NCBI GenBank assembly: GCA_964388575.1
Contig: CAYMAZ010000032.1
Coordinates: 1 to 36,856 of the forward strand
DNA length: 36,856 nucleotides
From: CAYMAZ01 sp964388575
GTDB taxonomy: Bacteria > Bacteroidota > Bacteroidia > Bacteroidales > DTU049
Direction of reading: 5' to 3'
Under the pieces are notes generated by a model that worked only from the letters and a program-made list of their open reading frames with translations, was not told where the DNA came from and did no database searches. Positions 33,470 to 36,856 of this stretch are shown piece by piece. The stretch's first letter is position 1, and each line of letters begins with the position of its first letter. The position numbers and the translations under genes are program-made.

Positions 33470-34175
33470 GATCAAACATACTGTATTGCTTGCCGAAGAT
33501 GATCCCCATCTCGGACAAATTCTGAAAATCTATCTGGAAGCCAGAGGATTCAACGTCATCCTCGCAACGGACGGAGAACAGGCTCTTCACAGAGTTCTCA
33601 CAAACAATGATATCAGCATTGTGCTGCTCGACATTATGATGCCAAAGAAAGACGGATTTCAGCTTGCAAAGGAAATAAGAGAACGAAAAAATTCAATGCC
33701 AATAATATTTACATCAGCCAAAACCATGCAAACAGATATCCTTGAAGGGTTCAGACTGGGTGCTGATGATTACCTGACCAAACCATTTTCAATGGAAGAG
33801 TTAATGGCTCGCATTAATGCCGTCCTACAAAGAGCATACAAAGGAAAAGGGAAACAAAGCAGGGATTTTTCCAATTTTCCTATTGGGAATTATGTGTTTG
33901 ATTTCAACAGACAAGCACTCAGATTGAACGAAAACGTAATGAAATTAACTGCACGTGAAGCAGATTTGCTCAAATTACTCTGCAATCATTCAAATCAAAT
34001 CCTTGACCGAAAAGTCGCTTTGGAACTCATCTGGGGTGAAGACAATTATTTTCACTCAAGAAGTATGGATGTTTACATTTCAAAACTTAGAAAATACTTT
34101 TCCGAAGATCAGAGAATTGAACTGATGAATATTCACGGCGTTGGATTTAAATTTATTGTTCCCGAAGAAGAATAA
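33459..34175 (+). CDS. OmpR/PhoB-type response regulator, RprY-like
   Basis: The ATG at 33459 overlaps the kinase stop by 11 bases. The 238-residue protein has a receiver domain with the acidic pair Glu13-Asp14, phospho-acceptor Asp58 in VLLDIMMPKKDGF and the ADDYLTKPF lysine. A C-terminal winged helix follows, with LTAREADLLKLLCNH, then LIWGEDNYFHSRSMDVYISKLRKYF. It is the natural partner of the kinase. Its PhoB-type DNA-binding domain would fit the 10-bp-phased GTTAA array ahead of the operon, suggesting autoregulation; that is inference. Confidence 0.95.
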   Translation: MNPEIKHTVLLAEDDPHLGQILKIYLEARGFNVILATDGEQALHRVLTNNDISIVLLDIMMPKKDGFQLAKEIRERKNSMPIIFTSAKTMQTDILEGFRLGADDYLTKPFSMEELMARINAVLQRAYKGKGKQSRDFSNFPIGNYVFDFNRQALRLNENVMKLTAREADLLKLLCNHSNQILDRKVALELIWGEDNYFHSRSMDVYISKLRKYFSEDQRIELMNIHGVGFKFIVPEEE

Positions 34176-34296
34176 TTTGTTCTGTATTGAGACTAACGCA
34201 TCTTCTTAAAATATTAAACGAACTTTGAAAGAACAATTTCAGAGATAAATGAAATAAATTCCTTGCAAGTCGGGGATACCAAAGTAAAAAAAATAG

Positions 34297-34304
34297 TAAT
34301 TTTG
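34297..34304 (+). promoter_or_regulatory. -7 box of mutA-mutB
   Basis: TAATTTTG fits TAnnTTTG, 44 bp before the mutA ATG; no convincing -33 TTG at the right spacing. The rest of the 173-bp gap shows nothing recognisable. Confidence 0.35.
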
Positions 34305-34348
34305 CCAAAATTCAATTGAAGTAAAGACTTCATATAAATCTCTTTATT

Positions 34349-36223
34349 ATGAGCGACATACAAAATAAACTTTTTGATGACTTTCAGCCTCACAGCAAGC
34401 AGGAATGGAAGGACCTGATCATCAAGGATCTGAACGGCGGTGATTATGACAAGAAAATGGTTTGGCATTCACTTGACGGAATGTCAACGGAACCATTTTA
34501 TACAGCCGAAGATCTTGAAACCCTTAAATTCATTCATACAGCACCCTCATCGTTCCCCTTTGTCCGTGGAAACAAAAAAGAAAACAACGATTGGGAAATT
34601 TGCCAGTGGGTTGATGCATCTGATGTCAGATATGCCAACTCCAAAGCACTTGAATTTATTGCTAAAGGTGTTCAGGGTATTGAATTTCAACTTGATTTCC
34701 TGAATGATCAGGATGATCTTGAAATTTTGCTTGAAGGAATCAATCCTGAACAAATAAGTTTGCATTTTATGGGTGCACATTCATATTCTATTCTTCTTGA
34801 ATTGTTGAAAACATATTGCAGCAAAAAAAATATTGATAAAAAGAAAATCAGAGGAAGCTTCAATTTTGATTCTTTTGCTTATTTTTTACTCAATGGCGAG
34901 TATTATAATAGTTGTACCGACAATATGAGTGAACTGAAATGTCTGCTCGCTGAAACTGCCAAAACATTTCCAAACATTAAAGTCATCACAATAAATGGCT
35001 ATAACTTCCATAATGCAGGTGGCTCCATTATTCAGGAACTGGCATTTACTCTTTCTGCTGCACATGAATATCTTGTACAGATGCTTCATTCCGGATTACG
35101 TGCAGAAGAAATTCTTCCGTATGTCAGGCTGGCATTTGCAACCGGGTCATCCTATTTTCCTGAAATCGCAAAAATAAGAGCCGCTCGTTTACTCTGGAGT
35201 CAGATAGTACTGAAATACGCACCAGAAAATGAAGCATTGTCAGATATTGAAATTCATTCAGTATCTTCGATCTGGAACAAAACCATATTTGACTCACACA
35301 ATAACATACTCAGAACCACTACTGAGACAATGTCAGCAGTTTTGGGAGGCAGCAACAGCATCACCACTTTTCCCTTTGATTTCACCTGGCAACATTCTGA
35401 CAATTTCTCAGAACGTATTGCACGGAACATACAGCATATACTAAAGGATGAATCTTATCTTGATAAAGTAATTGATCCCTCTGCCGGATCTTACTATATC
35501 GAAAATCTCACAGCCTCCATTGCTCATCTAGCATGGCAACTCTTTTTGGAAACTGAAGAACAGGGAGGGTTCATTCAGGCAATGGAAGGTGGTTTTATTA
35601 CTAAAACCATTGAGAAAACAGCAACAGAGCGTTACAACATGATTGCAGCACGAAAAACAAATATTCTGGGGGTCAACATGTATCCCAATCTTCGTGAAAG
35701 GATGGCTGATAAGATTAGTAGTCCTATGCCTCGTCAATCTGAAAAACATGCTTTGAAATTGTTCCGGGGCGCCGAAGCATTTGAGGAAATGAGACTTGCC
35801 ACCGGCAATTATATTGTCAACGGAGGTATTAAACCAAAGGTTTATCTGGCACAATACGGAAAATTATCCATGAGAATTGCACGTGCTCAGTTCATCACGA
35901 ACTTTTTCGGCATTGTAGGATTCGAAATCATTGAAGGGCCACCTATTAACAACATTGAATGGACAGTCAATCAGATCAAGGAACAGAAAGCTGATATTGT
36001 TGCCATATGCAGTGCCGACGATGACTATGGTGATCTTGCACCTGAACTTGCTGAAGCAATAAAAAAAATCGACAATGATATCATCGTGATTGTTGCGGGT
36101 AATCCCACTGAACATATCGAAACACTCAAAACATCAGGAGTTGATGATTTCATACACATTAAAACCAACGCACTTGAAGCCCTGCGGGACTATCAGAAAA
36201 AAATGGGAATCCAGTTAATTTAA
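34349..36223 (+). CDS. mutA: Methylmalonyl-CoA mutase small subunit
   Basis: MutA is the non-catalytic partner of MutB in the B12-dependent conversion between succinyl-CoA and (R)-methylmalonyl-CoA. The 624-residue protein has the TIM-barrel half (SFPFVRG, RGSFNFDSFAYFL, VITINGYNFHNAGG, LRTTTETMSAVLGGSN, DPSAGSYYIENLT). It ends in a cobalamin-binding-like Rossmann domain at about 510-624. There the DxHxxG cobalt-ligand motif is absent (ARAQFITNFFG stands in its place), as expected for the small subunit. It lies 17 bp before mutB. With Mce and the decarboxylase operon upstream it completes the succinate-propionate route. Confidence 0.95.
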   Translation: MSDIQNKLFDDFQPHSKQEWKDLIIKDLNGGDYDKKMVWHSLDGMSTEPFYTAEDLETLKFIHTAPSSFPFVRGNKKENNDWEICQWVDASDVRYANSKALEFIAKGVQGIEFQLDFLNDQDDLEILLEGINPEQISLHFMGAHSYSILLELLKTYCSKKNIDKKKIRGSFNFDSFAYFLLNGEYYNSCTDNMSELKCLLAETAKTFPNIKVITINGYNFHNAGGSIIQELAFTLSAAHEYLVQMLHSGLRAEEILPYVRLAFATGSSYFPEIAKIRAARLLWSQIVLKYAPENEALSDIEIHSVSSIWNKTIFDSHNNILRTTTETMSAVLGGSNSITTFPFDFTWQHSDNFSERIARNIQHILKDESYLDKVIDPSAGSYYIENLTASIAHLAWQLFLETEEQGGFIQAMEGGFITKTIEKTATERYNMIAARKTNILGVNMYPNLRERMADKISSPMPRQSEKHALKLFRGAEAFEEMRLATGNYIVNGGIKPKVYLAQYGKLSMRIARAQFITNFFGIVGFEIIEGPPINNIEWTVNQIKEQKADIVAICSADDDYGDLAPELAEAIKKIDNDIIVIVAGNPTEHIETLKTSGVDDFIHIKTNALEALRDYQKKMGIQLI

Positions 36224-36240
36224 TCTTAAATCCTGAAGTC

Positions 36241-36856
36241 ATGAGAGCAAAATTTGAACATATCGATTTTAAATCCTTAACACCAAAATCAGAATTTTCT
36301 AAATGGGCAAAACAAAACCCTTCTGATTTACAATTTGAAACAGCTGAAAAGATCAAGATTAAAAATATCTTTGGACCCGAAGATTTGCTTGCAATGGAGC
36401 ATTTGGGCTATGCTGCCGGTCTGCCTCCTTTTCTCAGGGGACCTTATTCATCAATGTATGTCAATAAACCTTGGACCATCAGACAGTATGCAGGGTTCTC
36501 CACGGCCGAGGAATCAAATGCATTTTATCGCAGAAATCTGGCTGCCGGACAGAAAGGACTTTCTGTTGCATTTGACCTGGCCACACATCGCGGATATGAC
36601 TCAGATCATGAACGTGTGGTCGGTGACGTTGGAAAAGCAGGCGTTGCTATTGATTCCATTCTTGACATGAAAATTCTTTTTGACCAGATTCCTCTTGATA
36701 AAATTTCTGTGTCAATGACGATGAATGGGGCTGTTCTGCCGATTCTCGCTTTTTATATTGTCACAGCTCTCGAACAGGGAGCATCATATGAACAATTGAG
36801 CGGAACAATACAAAATGATATTCTGAAAGAATTCATGGTGCGCAATACATATATCT
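36241..36856 (+). CDS. mutB: Methylmalonyl-CoA mutase large subunit, N-terminal part (gene leaves to the right)
   Basis: The frame from the ATG at 36241 stays open to the window end, giving 205 residues. It begins MRAKFEHIDFKSLTPKSEF and carries the substrate-channel signature LPPFLRGPYSSMYVNKPWTI, then RQYAGFSTAEESNAFYRRN, then GLSVAFDLATHRGYDSDHER and VGKAGVAIDS. All are strongly conserved in catalytic MutB subunits. The B12 domain lies beyond the window. Seventeen bases separate it from mutA, so they are co-transcribed. Confidence 0.97.
   Translation, partial: MRAKFEHIDFKSLTPKSEFSKWAKQNPSDLQFETAEKIKIKNIFGPEDLLAMEHLGYAAGLPPFLRGPYSSMYVNKPWTIRQYAGFSTAEESNAFYRRNLAAGQKGLSVAFDLATHRGYDSDHERVVGDVGKAGVAIDSILDMKILFDQIPLDKISVSMTMNGAVLPILAFYIVTALEQGASYEQLSGTIQNDILKEFMVRNTYI

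Noticed and set aside
1..36856. CRISPR array, tRNA/rRNA genes, insertion sequences, prophage or restriction/defence systems
   Set aside because: I found no regular spacer-repeat array, no rRNA-like or tRNA-like stretch, and no transposase, integrase, phage or nuclease-defence gene among the recognisable products.

Overview
The window reads as chromosome from an anaerobic, probably fermentative member of the Bacteroidota, most likely Bacteroidales-like. The evidence is: a type IX secretion C-terminal sorting domain, a DUF4369/TlpA lipoprotein, RemB/Wzi-type barrels, an RprX/RprY-like two-component pair, a Na+-pumping methylmalonyl-CoA decarboxylase set, MutA/MutB, few recognisable Shine-Dalgarno sites, and many TAnnTTTG -7 boxes with a TTG/TTTG element about 20 bp upstream. 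Composition is AT-rich. I see no rRNA, tRNA, CRISPR, prophage or insertion sequence. One 10-N assembly gap (12386-12395) interrupts a phosphate transporter gene.

Layout. 1-2258: end of an M20 peptidase gene converging on a C69 dipeptidase gene across a bidirectional terminator. 2259-2883: no gene, but a decayed palindrome. 2884-6585 (minus): PASTA protein, T9SS cargo, RluD. 6586-7016: heptanucleotide repeats. 7017-10225 (minus): two RemB/Wzi-like outer-membrane barrels, stop/start-overlapped. 10396-11702 (minus): RIC-type hemerythrin protein coupled to a LuxR-type regulator. 11835-13515 (minus): DUF47 protein plus PiT phosphate transporter. 13766-13893: a promoter, three hairpins and an intrinsic terminator, best read as an undescribed small RNA. 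13994-17790: two lipoproteins, RlmH and a lipoprotein zinc peptidase. 17919-21192 (plus): redox-dead TlpA-like lipoprotein, beta-barrel protein, LpxH. 21250-23726 (minus): lpxD, lpxC, fabZ. 23810-28307 (minus): methylmalonyl-CoA epimerase and the sodium-pump decarboxylase. 28432-31462 (minus): Pgi and an Ig-like lipoprotein. 31463-31783: divergent regulatory region with a minus-strand terminator unit and four GTTAA repeats in exact 10-bp phase. 31784-34175 (plus): sensor kinase and OmpR-type regulator. 34349-36856 (plus): mutA and the start of mutB.

How the genes work together. MutA/MutB, Mce and the MmdA/BCCP/OadG/OadB set form the succinate-to-propionate branch: succinyl-CoA becomes (R)-methylmalonyl-CoA, then (S)-methylmalonyl-CoA, then propionyl-CoA, with decarboxylation driving Na+ export. 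LpxH, LpxC, LpxD and FabZ supply lipid A and acyl chains to an envelope rich in lipoproteins, barrels and T9SS cargo. The most interesting unexplained items are the three-hairpin RNA candidate, the phased repeats ahead of the two-component operon, the minus-strand terminator unit ahead of pgi, the decayed palindrome, and a lamin-tail domain joined to the OadG subunit.
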